A DNA stretch of 64,000 nucleotides, taken from NCBI GenBank assembly GCA_029582155.1, contig CM055908.1:25172757-25236756 (forward strand), in the 5' to 3' direction. Numbering within the stretch: the first letter of the stretch is position 1; the number at the start of each line of letters is the position of its first letter. Below are positions 47,323 through 57,779 of the stretch, piece after piece. A program made the translations under genes and the position numbers. This DNA is from Panopea generosa. Lineage: Eukaryota > Mollusca > Bivalvia > Adapedonta > Hiatellidae. Below the pieces are notes generated by a model. That model saw only the letters and a program-made list of their open reading frames with translations. It had not been told where the DNA came from and did not search any database.

Positions 47323-47856
47323 ATTTGTTCAAAATGACAATCAACTCATTTAGTATGATATTTTGACACGCTAACGAATATTAAAATTTGAATAAATGAA
47401 CTTATGTTATTGTTATTCAACATCAAAGACAAATATTTTGTTTCTTCCATTAATTTCTGTGTTGGCTACAATTGGTATTCCTAATTAATTAGTTCTCTCT
47501 CTGATGCTGACAAAACACACAAAGTTGTTAAATTCTCTGTAGAGAATTAATTAACTTTAACTTTTTATTGTCATAAATTTGTTCAATGGTAAGTGATGAC
47601 TCAGGTCAGAGAGATCTTGGTACCCTGTACACAATCATCAGTGAGTCAGATGCTGGTTTCACAGCATTTTAAAAATTTACTATCTTTATCTGCTTCCATC
47701 TGAATTTAATTAGTTGGAAAATGGTTATTTGATACAGTGCATTATGGGAAACATACTTTTTAGCTTGTCTACTAAAAGGATAATGGAGGTTGAAATTGCA
47801 ATGACACCTTGGCTTCATATCTTGATTGTTTTCATGGTTTTCATGATTATTTGTGG
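47323..47856. other. No supported gene
   Basis: AT-rich. The 103-codon frame at 47714-48025 overlaps the next SINE-D and is not supported. Confidence 0.4.
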
Positions 47857-48040
47857 GCTGCATGAAACAATGGTAGAGCATCAAATCCAAGTTTGGGGGA
47901 TTCTAAGCTTGTTCCTTTCATGGCTGTGTGTGTGTTGTCCTAGAGCAAGGCACTTTAATATCCACATCTGCTTAGTTATGATTCTACCCAGAAAGATTTC
48001 GAGCATGATTTTATATTCGATGTAAAAATTATATAAGTTT
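47857..48040 (+). mobile_element. SINE-D, degraded copy
   Basis: CATGAAACAATGGTAGAGCA, GTGTTGTCCTAGAGCAAGGC and ATTCTACCCAGAAAGATTTC match SINE-D. The B box is lost. Confidence 0.7.
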
Positions 48041-48178
48041 AAAACTTGACATTCTTATTGCAAGCTGATTATTGTGGACACTACCACTCCCAGATCTAGA
48101 TTTTTAGGTCATTCTAAGGCCAAGGTCATTGGTGTCAAATAAGTAAGCCTTCTTTTGGGAGGTTGAACATAATGAGAT

Positions 48179-48471
48179 AATTGATTGATTGAATATTTAG
48201 CGTCATTTTATGCCATCAAGGGCTAACAGACAATTGGTTAACCTAACCACTGTTTCCTGGGATCCTGGAAGGTTAACCAATACTCAAGCACACCCCATCT
48301 CTGCAAGTAACTGATAACTTTCCCACTTGAAAAAGCAGTGAGAGATGAATGATAATGAGACACAATGTTGTATATCATTCATCAGGGAGACTGTTGCCGG
48401 TGTGGATTTGAACTCACGACCCCTGGATTGATAGTCAGACTCGCTAACTACTGAGCTTATCAGGCCTGGCT
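48179..48471 (-). mobile_element. SINE-A, full copy
   Basis: The tail TTGATTGATTGAATATTTAG comes first, then the body with GATCCTGGAAGGTTAACC, a reverse-strand B box (GAACTCACGACCCC) and a head ending CAGGCCTGGC. The A box has several changes. Confidence 0.93.
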
Positions 48472-48958
48472 AAAAAAAAAGGGGTTAATAAAACTTGCAT
48501 ACGTACATGAGTAAAACATGCTGTTTCTGATTTTGGATATGCATTTTTTTCCCGTTTATGATTTTTTATTTTGTGCGACTTTAGGATTTTTTTTGGTGGG
48601 AATTTCCCTGAATTGATTTCTGCCTTCACATGACTATATATTTACTGACGAAGTAAACATTGTTTCCTAAACTTAGTTGTTCTGTTGTTACACTTTAATT
48701 ATTTCACGGAATAACAAAGAGTTAATACATTAGCATTTTCAACATGACATTAACATAAAAACCTTACGACTTACCTCACTTACCTTGCGACAATCTTCAA
48801 GTTGTTCAACAAATTGTAACAGAGGTGAAACTGTTTATAATGTTAATACAGGAAGTTTTTTTTACCCATGAGCCGTTCATTGCTACACTAGGAACAGATT
48901 GGGATAATAGACTGTGAGTCAATGACCATATCTGAAAAGCCCTGGACCCGCTTTATTA
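48472..48958. other. No gene seen
   Basis: AT-rich, no recognised repeat. Confidence 0.45.
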
Positions 48959-49168
48959 GGCCATAATAAATTAATTGCTAGATTATCATCCCTGCCCGCC
49001 CCCTAATTTTCATGCGACCCTTTTTATTTTTCTAAAAAAAAATAAATAAAAAAACCAAACCTATAGATATTTTTTTTTTATATTTTTCAGGGGGTAAAAA
49101 AACATCAAACATTTTAAAAATAAAAAATAAAATCCTCCTGATAATCTAGCAATTAATTTATAATGGCC
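48959..49168. mobile_element. MITE family E (Harbinger-like), complete
   Basis: 210 bp with inverted ends GGCCATAATAAATTAATTGC and, on the reverse strand, GGCCATTATAAATTAATTGC. Exact TTA duplications at 48956-48958 and 49169-49171. The interior is C-rich then A/T-rich with no coding capacity. The 3-bp TTA target supports a PIF/Harbinger origin. Confidence 0.9.
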
Positions 49169-49218
49169 TTATTTGCTGTTGTTTTTTTTGTTGTTGAAAA
49201 TATAGTCCATATAAGAAG

Positions 49219-49403
49219 TACATTTAAACCTGTGTCAGCGGTCACCTCTATTAAGCAGCCACCTGTCTTAAACAACCATATTTTCTGTTTCCCATTTCTA
49301 TACTTTCAGAGTAAATTCACCTTTATTAAGCAACAACCTGTCTTAAAAGGTCACTTTTACTCATTCCCTTGACTGCATGGCTGCTTAAGACAGGTTTACT
49401 GTA
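49219..49403 (-). mobile_element. MITE family M, full copy, reverse
   Basis: From TACATTTAAACCTGTG to ACAGGTTTACTGTA, with the full interior (CTATTAAGCAGCCACCTGTC, TTAAGCAACAACCTGTCTTA) and the uninterrupted GGCTGCTTAAGACAGG target seen split in other copies. Confidence 0.9.
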
Positions 49404-49730
49404 CCAATCTTCATATTCATACAGATGAGATTTTATTCTATTAAATGACATTTGAAGTGTTAGAGGTCATGGTCACCCGTGAAATGGAAACCAAACTGAA
49501 TTGTAATGAGAGTAATCAGACTATTGCGTAGTTTTCTATTAACTGTAGAATTACCAGCACTTTAATAGTATGATTTCTGAGCAATTAATGGTGAATATTT
49601 GTTTGAAAATCTTGTAGTAAACTCAGGTTTTATGATTTATAGTTTTATAATGATGTTCTTATTTATAACAAAAATGCAATTAATCACAGAGACTATTCAT
49701 AACACGACACATATTTTAACCACATGCCTT

Positions 49731-50150
49731 TAACTGCACAATTTATTCCACACACAGTTTATTGCACAACTTCTCCCACACACCTTTTACTGCACAACTT
49801 CACCCACATTTAGCTTCCGGTTACTACACAACTAATCCTACACACAGCTTACTGCACAACTTCACCTACACACAGCTTTTTGCACAGCTTCATGCACACA
49901 CAGCTTACTGCAAAACTAATTCCACTCACAGCTTACTGCACAACTTCACCCACACACAGATTACTGCACAACTAATCCTACACATAGTTTACTGCACAAC
50001 TTCACACACACACAGCTTACTGCAAAACTAATCCCACACACAGCTTACTGCATGACTTCATCCACACACAGCTTACTGCACAACTTATCCTACACACAGC
50101 TTATGCACAACTTTACCCACACACAGCTTACTGCACAACTTAAACCTACA
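49731..50150 (+). repeat. 28-bp minisatellite, about 15 copies
   Basis: Diverged units of ACTGCACAACTTCACCCACA plus CACAGCTT. It ends 40 bp upstream of the splice acceptor of the first coding exon, so it would lie in the preceding intron or upstream region. Confidence 0.95.
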
Positions 50151-50189
50151 TGGTGCACAAGAATTAAGATAAATGTATTTCTTTTTCAG

Positions 50190-50276
50190 GTGTTGAAATT
50201 CATTTATACTAAACTCAACAAACTTCCACAATGAAGTGAAGACAGTGATCTTGAATGTGTTACCACGGTAACCAGC
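50190..50276 (+). other. 5' untranslated part of the first coding exon
   Basis: A pyrimidine-rich acceptor (TATTTCTTTTTCAG, AG at 50188-50189) precedes this stretch. In the frame of the downstream ATG there is a TGA at 50232-50234, so translation is unlikely to enter from an upstream exon. A two-codon upstream ORF (ATG AAG TGA at 50231-50239) is present. Confidence 0.4.
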
Positions 50277-50378
50277 ATGATGCTGGCCCTGGACGTGAAC
50301 CTCCTCACAACAAAGCTACAGAAACAGACATTAGAGGAGGGAAAAACAGCGGCTGCAGCAGCTCCCAATATCAAACTT
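50277..50378 (+). CDS. First coding exon of an unrecognised gene
   Basis: ATG at 50277 (with another ATG as codon 2) opens 34 codons, MMLALDVNLLTTKLQKQTLE followed by EGKTAAAAAPNIKL. It ends exactly at a strong donor (CTT followed by GTGAGT) in phase 0. The peptide has a helical, Leu/Lys/Gln-rich start and an Ala-rich run; no signal peptide or known domain is recognised. The frame continues open into the exon at 58621. The other frame with an ATG (50255) hits a stop early in that exon, supporting the chosen start. GC is clearly above the surroundings. The exon lies between a minisatellite 40 bp upstream and a MITE 27 bp downstream. Confidence 0.6.
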
Positions 50379-50405
50379 GTGAGTAGTCACCTACAGGATG
50401 TTTTA

Positions 50406-50623
50406 GGCCATTATAAATTAGTTGCTTGATTATCATCCCCGCCCTCTAATTTCCATGCCGCCCCCGACCCTTTTAATTTTCATAAAAAAAAAATATTAGA
50501 AAAAATATATATATAAAAAAAAAACATCAAAATTTTAAAAATGAAAAAAAAAAAAAAATTATCCCACCCTTCCCATTTTTAAGAAAAATTTGGATGATAA
50601 TCTAGTAATTATTTATAATGGCC
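50406..50623. mobile_element. MITE family E, complete, just inside the intron
   Basis: Inverted ends GGCCATTATAAATTAGTTGC and, on the reverse strand, GGCCATTATAAATAATTACT; TTA duplications at 50403-50405 and 50624-50626. It begins 27 bp after the coding exon ends. Confidence 0.9.
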
Positions 50624-51717
50624 TTATATCTAAAAAAACTTAAACGAGACTATTATAACTTATTTTAATAGTAAAATATCTTGAGTATGGTAAATTATAG
50701 TAATTATGGTAGCTGATCAGTTACTTTTTGCGTGTAAAATGTTTCTACCCAATAGTTTTGAAAAATGTTTAAATGGTATTATTTATTTATATTGGTGAAG
50801 TACTTTCTTAAGAAATGAATTATTGTTATGGGTGACATTAAATGTAGGTATAAATGTATTTGAAATGGATGATGTACAAAGCATCTGACTTACATTGTCA
50901 CGAATAATTAAAATCTGCCAAAATGTGACAAAAAAAAAACAAAACGATATTTCAATCGGAGTGGGGAAATTGGAATAACTTCCCCTTTCGAAATCTTTCT
51001 AAAATGAAACAATACAATAAATTGTGTAATCAGTTTGGCAAATCAAATTGAAATCAAAATAAAATCATGGAACTTGTTTTAATTTCAGTGAAAAATCTAT
51101 TTTAGTCTAACTTAGGCCACGTTAGGAAATCCCCTTTCAATATGTTATTATGGTATATTTGAATAGATATCCTTATGACAATATGGGCATGATAATGATA
51201 GATTAGGATATTTTTTTTTGGCCCTTTTTTGCCCTTTTTTTTTTTACAATTCTTGATATAGTTCCTTTAAAGTCGTCAACTTGGAAAGAAATTATGGGAT
51301 GTTGTTACCACCTGTCAGTTACCAAGAGCTGCAGATGCAATCAGTAATGATGGACTTTTATTCGTCATTAAATTATATTATGTGAAGGAATTGTCATTCT
51401 TGCTTATAACTAATTTGAATGTTAGTAGGACAAAATTGTTGGTAGCTAATCAATTTACTTTTAACAACCTCATCTAAGGCAACAACATGTCTGACAAATA
51501 CAGTGTCGAACCACTCTATCCATTTTTCGAAAAAATAAAAATCCGATGTTGCTGACCATTTTTATAGAAAACGGATTATAAATTAATCATGATTTTAAAT
51601 CTTAATCCTCTGATTTATCAATTAATGAATTCCCAATACTAAATGTGTATTTTGAGTTCCATAAGTATTTATTAACATAAAATTTAAGGTTTATAATAAT
51701 ATTCAATATTTGTTTTT
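50624..51717. other. Intronic AT-rich sequence, nothing recognised
   Basis: Lies between the two candidate coding exons. No repeats or exons noticed. Confidence 0.45.
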
Positions 51718-51730
51718 TCTTTCAAACTGC

Positions 51731-52042
51731 GTGGTCTAGTGGTAGAGTGTCCGCCTCGCATGCGGAAGGTCGTGGGTTCAGTCCCCGGCAGGGTCATACC
51801 AAAGACTTTAAAAATGGTACTAGAAGCTTCCTTGCTTGACGCTCAGCATTTAGAGGAGAGTTCTAGGTCTAGTCGGCCCGGTGTCAGTATAATATGACTG
51901 GGTGGGGTATCATACCATGTGTCTGCGGTATGATACTCCAGTGTGACAGTGCTAAGAATACTGTCTCAAGTAGACACTGTCGCGATATGACTGAAAAATT
52001 GTTGAAAGCGACGCTAAACACCATACAACAACAACTACAACA
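51731..52042 (+). mobile_element. SINE-C, complete with target site duplication
   Basis: The head GTGGTCTAGTGGTAGAGTGT, anticodon-arm-like CCGCCTCGCATGCGG and a clean B box (GTGGGTTCAGTCCCC) are followed by a 230-bp body and an ACAACAACAACTACA tail. Perfect 13-bp duplications TCTTTCAAACTGC flank it (51718-51730 and 52043-52055), proof of retroposition. The acceptor stem does not pair, so it is not a tRNA gene. Confidence 0.95.
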
Positions 52043-52055
52043 TCTTTCAAACTGC

Positions 52056-52903
52056 ATAATACATTGTAATAACAAACACTTTCTGTGGTTATTTTCTTTC
52101 CAAACAATACTCTGTTAGTGTACACGTCAAATAATAACTAAAACAATGTAATATGGTGACTGAAATTTAAAAAAAAGTGCTGTTGGGTTTGAATCATGTA
52201 TAGCTTCCCCATAGTCATCTTGTGTCTTTTATATTGCAATTGAGACTTTAAAGGGCTTAAATAGGGCAAAAAAAACTATAAATATTATCCTAAAAAATAA
52301 AATTATTTTTAAAATTGATAAAGAGCAATCTCACTATCATAAATAAATAAAATAAGAATTGTTTGGTATCTCAAATTGACCAAAACGTGACAAAATCTAT
52401 ATTTCAGTCGAAAACAAAATCCCCATTCTAAAAATAGACAGCACTTCAATACTGCTCAATGACCCAAGTTAGGAAACTCATTTTCAATATAATTATTTTT
52501 TTGTCATGTTTAAATAAATATCATTTGGCAATACGGGGTCAGTGAGTATGTGAGTATATATAGGCATGATATATTGAAAAAGATGTTTTAGCCAATTTTA
52601 AATTTTGAAAAATCCTGATATACTCTCCTGATATGTCCCTTCTTTCCTTTAACCAGTAACACATGAAGTTGGTTTAATGTTGAATAAATGTCTAATTACT
52701 TGCAGTGGTTTTATGCCATTTTGCACACATTTCATAATTATGAATTTTAAAATTTTAATTTTTTCGGTCTCGAATACCTTCCCCTTCCCATTACCCCTCA
52801 GGGTGGGGGTTGGGTCCGGAGGGGAAAAGGGTAAATACGATTGTATGCAACAACACTGAACCCTATAATAGCTACCCCACTTTGTGTAGTTAACCTTTTT
52901 AGA
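52056..52903. other. Intronic AT-rich sequence
   Basis: No recognised repeat. A GC-rich patch near 52785 (CCCCTTCCCATTACCCCTCA and GGGTGGGGGTTGGGTCC) is unassigned. Confidence 0.4.
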
Positions 52904-52923
52904 TACAGCCAAACCTGTCTTAA

Positions 52924-53145
52924 CCCTTTACTTCATATAAACGCCTTTGGACATCTCTAATATTGAAAGCATTAATTCACCACATATCAACAATGGGTGA
53001 ATTATGTTTATATTAACTGACAGAGTGGAAAACAGTGCAGGAAGTGTTCAGATTGCTCGTTACGAGCAATCTGAACACTTCCTGCACTGTTTTCAAAGGC
53101 CTTCTGTGATTAGTGCGGGAAAACGCGTATCTATGGAGTAAAGGG
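52924..53145 (+). mobile_element. Palindromic TTAA MITE (family P), copy 5
   Basis: TTAA flanks at 52920-52923 and 53146-53149. Ends CCCTTTACTTCATATAAACG and CTATGGAGTAAAGGG. Contains a perfect 67-bp palindrome (33-bp arms at 53028-53060 and 53062-53094 around one central T), the cleanest of the five copies. Confidence 0.95.
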
Positions 53146-53162
53146 TTAAGCAATAACTGATT

Positions 53163-53390
53163 CAGATAAGCACTATTTGGGGGTATTTAAGCATTGAAAT
53201 TTCTGAATGAAGCATTGAAATTTAAATTAAGGGGTAAAATAAGCATTGGTTATTCTCAATTTCAGTGTTGATTAGTTTGTTTTAAATGGCAATTTGATAA
53301 GATTGTTTAATTTTACCGTTAACATTTTGAAAATAAGCATTGCATACTAAATTAAGGGGTAAAATACTCATTTGAAGAAAAGCTTATCTG
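53163..53390. mobile_element. Small inverted-repeat element inside family M copy
   Basis: CAGATAAGCACTATTT at the left and GCTTATCTG at the right are inverted ends of at least 9 bp. The interior has repeated words (ATTAAGGGGTAAAATA twice, AAGCATTG several times). It separates the family M left end from its body. Class unknown. Confidence 0.5.
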
Positions 53391-53563
53391 GAGCACTGGG
53401 CTGCAACCAGTCACGGGAAGGAACAAACATTGCAGTGAGACAGGCTGTTGCTTAATACAGGTTAATTTGCTCTGAAAGCATAGAAACGGGAAATAGCAAA
53501 TGTGGCTGCTAAAGATGGTGTTATTTTTCAATAGAGGCGAACACTTACACAGGTTTGACTGTA

Positions 53564-54347
53564 CTCAAATTTTAATTTGCAATTGATTAAAACTTTGGGT
53601 GGCCACACAGGATATGAAGTAGAGCGTAGACCTTTGAATAAAGAAAAACAACAAGAATTTCCTTCTTTGTCTATATGGTCAATCATTCTTCCCATAATTG
53701 TATTTAAGGGAATAAAGTAAACTATTGGACTATGATAATTGCATGGTTAGATAAAATTAGAAATTAAGAAGCGTGAAAATGTTTTATATATATTTTTCAT
53801 TTTATCTCGAGTTGACGCCTTTGTTATCTAAGGTTTAACAAACTGCTAGTCTTTTGTGAATTTAAAATGTTTTTTGTAAGTTGGGCAATTTTACGTAGGC
53901 AGGGGAGAATAATGTTGAAATGCGTATACCGTGTGTTACAACCGTAATTGTGTATAATTAAGCATGTGAGTAACTTTCTTTAAAGGAAAATTGTAAATCA
54001 ATATTTAATGGCGAAATTTGAAACAAATGGAAGATTGAAAATAGTAGGTAATTACGTACACACTGTGTCGGATTAACTTTCAGTTTGACAGCTTGAAGAA
54101 GATTTACTGTTATTCAATGGCTGTAAGAAAGGTAATTGCCAATATTTGATCGTTATGTAGAGTAAGTATAATGACTTAATTGAAAATTATAGACAGGAAC
54201 AATGGTCTGTTTACATGTTAAACCCTGTCTGTATGTGCTTAATTTTGGTTAGAAACACACATGCTGCATTTTGTGAAACAGGGACAAATTTGAAAATCCC
54301 CATTATAGAACACATCTCCATAGTAAATGCTGCATTTAAGCTTATGC
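53564..54347. other. Intronic AT-rich sequence, nothing recognised
   Basis: No repeat or exon noticed. Confidence 0.45.
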
Positions 54348-55305
54348 GACGGGGTGGTAGATAGTGTGACTGGGTGGTAGTGTGACTGTAGTAGATTGTG
54401 TGACTGGGTGATAGATAGTGTGACTGGGTGGTAGATAGTGTGACTGGGTTATAGATTGTGTGACTGGGTGGTAGACAGTGTGAATGAGTGGTAGAAAGTG
54501 TGACTAAGTGATAGATAGTGTGACTGGGTGGTAGAAAGTGTGACTAGATGATAAATAGTGTGACTGGGTGGTAGATAGTGTGACTGGGTGGTAGATAGTG
54601 TGACTGGGTAGTAGATTGTGTGACTGGGTGGTAGATAATGTGACTGGATGGTAGATAGAGTGACTGGGTGAAAGAGAATGTGACCGGGTGATAGATGGTG
54701 TGACTGGGTAGTAGATTGTGTGACTGGGTGATTGATAGTGGGACTGGACGGTAAATGTGTGACAGGGTGGTGGAAAATGTGACTGAGTATTTGATAGTGT
54801 GATTTTGTGGTAGATAGTGTGACTGGGTGATTTAAATTGTGACTGAGTAATAGATAGTGTGACTTGGTAAAAGAGAATGTGACTGAATGATAGATCAATA
54901 GTGTGAGCGAGTGATAGATAATGTGACTGAGTGATAGATTGATAGATAGTGTGACTGGGTGGTAGAAAGTGTGACTGGGTGAAAGAGAATGTGTCTGGGT
55001 GATAGATAATGTGACTGGGTGATAGATAATGTGACTGGGTCATAGATAATGTGACCGGGTGGTAGATAATGTGACTGGGTGATAGATAATGTGACCGGGT
55101 GGTAGATAATGTGACTGGGTGATAGATAATGTGACCGGGTGGTAGATAATGTGACTGGGTGATAGATAATGTGACTGGGTGATAGATAATGTGACTGGGT
55201 GATAGATAATGTGACTGGGTGGTTGATAATGTGACTGGGTGGTAGATAGTGTGACTTGGTGGAAGGGACTGTGATGGATAGTAAACAGTGTGTCTTGGTG
55301 GTAGA
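54348..55305 (+). repeat. 20-bp minisatellite, about 47 copies
   Basis: The unit is GTGACTGGGTGGTAGATAGT with frequent changes. Left units vary in length and sequence, while right units (about 55000-55230) are nearly uniform GTGACTGGGTGATAGATAAT. Minus-strand frames of 149 and 179 codons (YHPVTLSTTQSH-like) are products of the repeat, not genes. Confidence 0.96.
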
Positions 55306-56337
55306 TTATTAAATTTGGCTGTGTAACAGGTAGAAAGAATTACTGGTGATGAAATCAGTGAAAATTTTGTATGGCTTTACTCCTGTGTAAGTTTCCTGCC
55401 ACACTACCAGTCTACTGTTTTCAGATGGTATTAAATGCTTAAAATGTCATTTACCCTGCTGGCCTGGAGCGAATATTTATAAACTAAGTGGTCAATATTT
55501 TAAAAGCATTAACTTGTATGTCAATATGACAGTCTATATGCTAGGAGCATCAATGAAAATTGTCAATATTTATTTAGGTATTTTTCACATAAAAACAAAA
55601 TGTCATTGTGGGGTGAATTACTTTGGAAAACAAAAAAAGTAGGCTAAAGTGAGTGATGTAATTGAAATACAGTAAATTTTAATTATAAAAACGGCTTTTG
55701 GCAAAATTAGTGGAAGTAAGAGTATTTTATAATGGATTGACAGAATGTCAATATATATACAGCCTGAATATGAGGAACTAGCAGTTGCCCTTGCATGACT
55801 GAACAATGCGGATTTTTGCCTTGTAAACAGTAGAAAACCTTTAACTTTCATCTCAGGCCATAATGAATGAATTCCTAAGTTTTCAGAATTTTTCTTTAAT
55901 TTTGTTAAGAATTTCAGTTTCATTTCTTATTTAACAACAGTCAACAGTAATTGCATATTTTTTCAATGATGGCCTGGAAAGATCTCAAAATAGTACTATA
56001 TACATAATATATATATACACCAGTATTTATTAATAGAATAAAAGAAATCTGATCTTTTTTCCACCATTTTATGATGAATATTGATTAGTTGTTTGACATA
56101 GAATGTGTTTGACCTAAATGATTATATTTTTATATTATCTTTTGTAAAATAAAGATAAAGTTGCAACCCTGCTTCAAGCTACTGGATGGAAGCCAAATGT
56201 TAAATTAAATTTAATATTGCCAGAGTTTGTAATAGGTGAAAGAGGGGATCTTGGAGAAGGGCAGGGTATTATATCAATCTATAATTGTCTTAAAATGTTT
56301 AGAGTGTAACTGTGAATCTATTATATGTTATAACATG
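55306..56337. other. No supported gene
   Basis: A 101-codon minus-strand frame (55618-55923) is AT-rich and lacks splice or motif support. Confidence 0.4.
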
Positions 56338-56523
56338 TACAGTAAAACCTGTCTTAAGCAGCCAGTGGGGGGAAGGAGCAAAAGTGGCTTTTTAAGACAG
56401 GTTGTTGTTTATTAATACAGGTTAATTTCCTCTGAAAGCATAGTAATTGAAAATAGGAAATGTAGCTGCTTAAGGCAAGTGGCTGCTTAATAGATGCGAC
56501 TCGCTTATACTGGTTTTACTGTA
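56338..56523 (+). mobile_element. MITE family M, full copy (AAAACC subfamily)
   Basis: Ends TACAGTAAAACCTGTCTTAA and TACTGGTTTTACTGTA. Both ends carry the TAAAACC variant, shared with the 57343 copy, indicating a subfamily. Confidence 0.9.
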
Positions 56524-56559
56524 CATATATATGGCATCAAGTTTAACTGATGGATGGCC

Positions 56560-56754
56560 TATCTGACCATTATTCATGGTAGAACCATGCACCATCTTTG
56601 TGCAAGTAACTGGCCAACTGTCTTAGGGTGCAGGACTCAGGAGGCAGGGGGGGGGGGGGGGGGGAGTGGGAGGACTTAACAATGACCTCAGCAGTGAGAT
56701 GTAATTGATCTTGAGAGAACACGTTTGGCCAGTTGGTCAATAGAGGACCTTGGC
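56560..56754 (-). mobile_element. SINE-B copy, reverse, with G-run
   Basis: TGGTAGAACCATGCACCATC, CAAGTAACTGGCCAAC, then a 17-G run, TGACCTCAGCAGTGAGATGT and GGTCAATAGAGGACC are the reverse of the SINE-B body, middle and head. Confidence 0.8.
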
Positions 56755-57342
56755 AAGTGGGGAGAGGGGAGAGTGGGGGAAGTCACAAATGTAACAGGAG
56801 GAATATGAGTTGACAGCTATTAACAAATATTTGGACATTTGCTGTGGAAAATCTGTGAATCCACGCATGCATTATGTTCGAATTAGTTCGAAATGGTTTA
56901 CATGTCAAATAAACATATTTCATTGTAATACATATCTATATATTATTGTACAGTATTATTCTGTTAATTAATGATTTTAAAACAAAATCTAAAATCGGTC
57001 ACACATTTCTACAACAATCAACTATTGGTGTACACTCTGCCTACAGTTGGGGATTATTTTGTTGAAAATCAGCCAGACATGTTTCCAGGCCACTGAATCT
57101 TGTAATCTAATATAAGTTAGGTTTTTTTCTTGTGTATGAAATCCTGGCACTGATGTGTTTTTGATGATTAAGCCGTTAAATCAATGCCACTGTATGTATT
57201 GTGTTGTACATTGATTACAGTGGTTATCCACTGGTGTGACTGGATATATCACAGACACTAAACTAACAGTCCTGCTACAGGACTGACCACTCCCAGTATT
57301 AGCCTCGTTATAGCAGAGTGCCAAGTGAGGAAGAAAATCAAG

Positions 57343-57523
57343 TTCAGTAAAACCTGTCTTAAGCAGCCAGTCAAGGGAAGGAGCAAAAGTGGCCTTTTAA
57401 GAAAGGTTGTTGTTTAATACAGGTTAATTTCCGCTGAAAGCATAGAAATAGGAAATAGGAAATGTGGCTGCTAAGGCAAGTGGCTGCTTAATAGAGATGA
57501 TCGCTTATACAGGTTTTACTGTA
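57343..57523 (+). mobile_element. MITE family M, full copy (AAAACC subfamily)
   Basis: TTCAGTAAAACCTGTCTTAA at the left and ACAGGTTTTACTGTA at the right, with a near-consensus interior. Followed 8 bp later by a truncated SINE-A. Confidence 0.92.
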
Positions 57524-57530
57524 TGTGTAC

Positions 57531-57779
57531 CTGACTATCAATCAAAGGGGTGGTAAGCCTGGCCACAGTCTACGCAATGATTGATATATGTATAACATTG
57601 GGTCTCATTGTCATTCTTTTCTCATCGCTGATTAAAGTGGAAAAGTAATCAGTTACTTGCGGAGATTGGTGCGCTCGAGTACTGGTTAACTGGATACAGG
57701 ATCCCAGGAAGGTTAACTGATCATCTGTTAGTAATTAATTACATCAAAATGTGCTTAATATTCAAACAAACAAACAAAT
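57531..57779 (+). mobile_element. SINE-A, 5'-truncated
   Basis: Starts at CTGACTATCAATCAAAGGGG, lacks the A box, has a deleted B box, and continues through GGTGCGCTCGAGTACTGG to a CAAACAAACAAA tail. Confidence 0.88.

Larger units (their letters stand above)
52904..53563 (+). mobile_element. MITE family M carrying two insertions
   Basis: The left end TACAGCCAAACCTGTC stops at TTAA. Two foreign segments follow (52924-53145 and about 53163-53390), then the family M body resumes with GGGCTGCAACCAGTCACGGG and ends ACACAGGTTTGACTGTA. Confidence 0.88.

Noticed and set aside
47714-48025. 103-codon membrane-protein-like frame
   Set aside because: Overlaps a degraded SINE-D and shows no splice support; hydrophobicity follows from AT-rich codons.
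51731-51800. Functional tRNA gene
   Set aside because: A box, anticodon-arm-like stem and B box are present, but the acceptor arms do not pair and the head is fused to a repeated SINE body with target duplications.
54449-55043. Minus-strand frames of 149 and 179 codons with YHPVTLSTTQSH-like repeats
   Set aside because: Translation of the 20-bp minisatellite; indels shift the frame between units and no gene features are present.
55618-55923. 101-codon minus-strand frame
   Set aside because: AT-rich composition, no recognised motif, and it lies in ordinary intron-like sequence.
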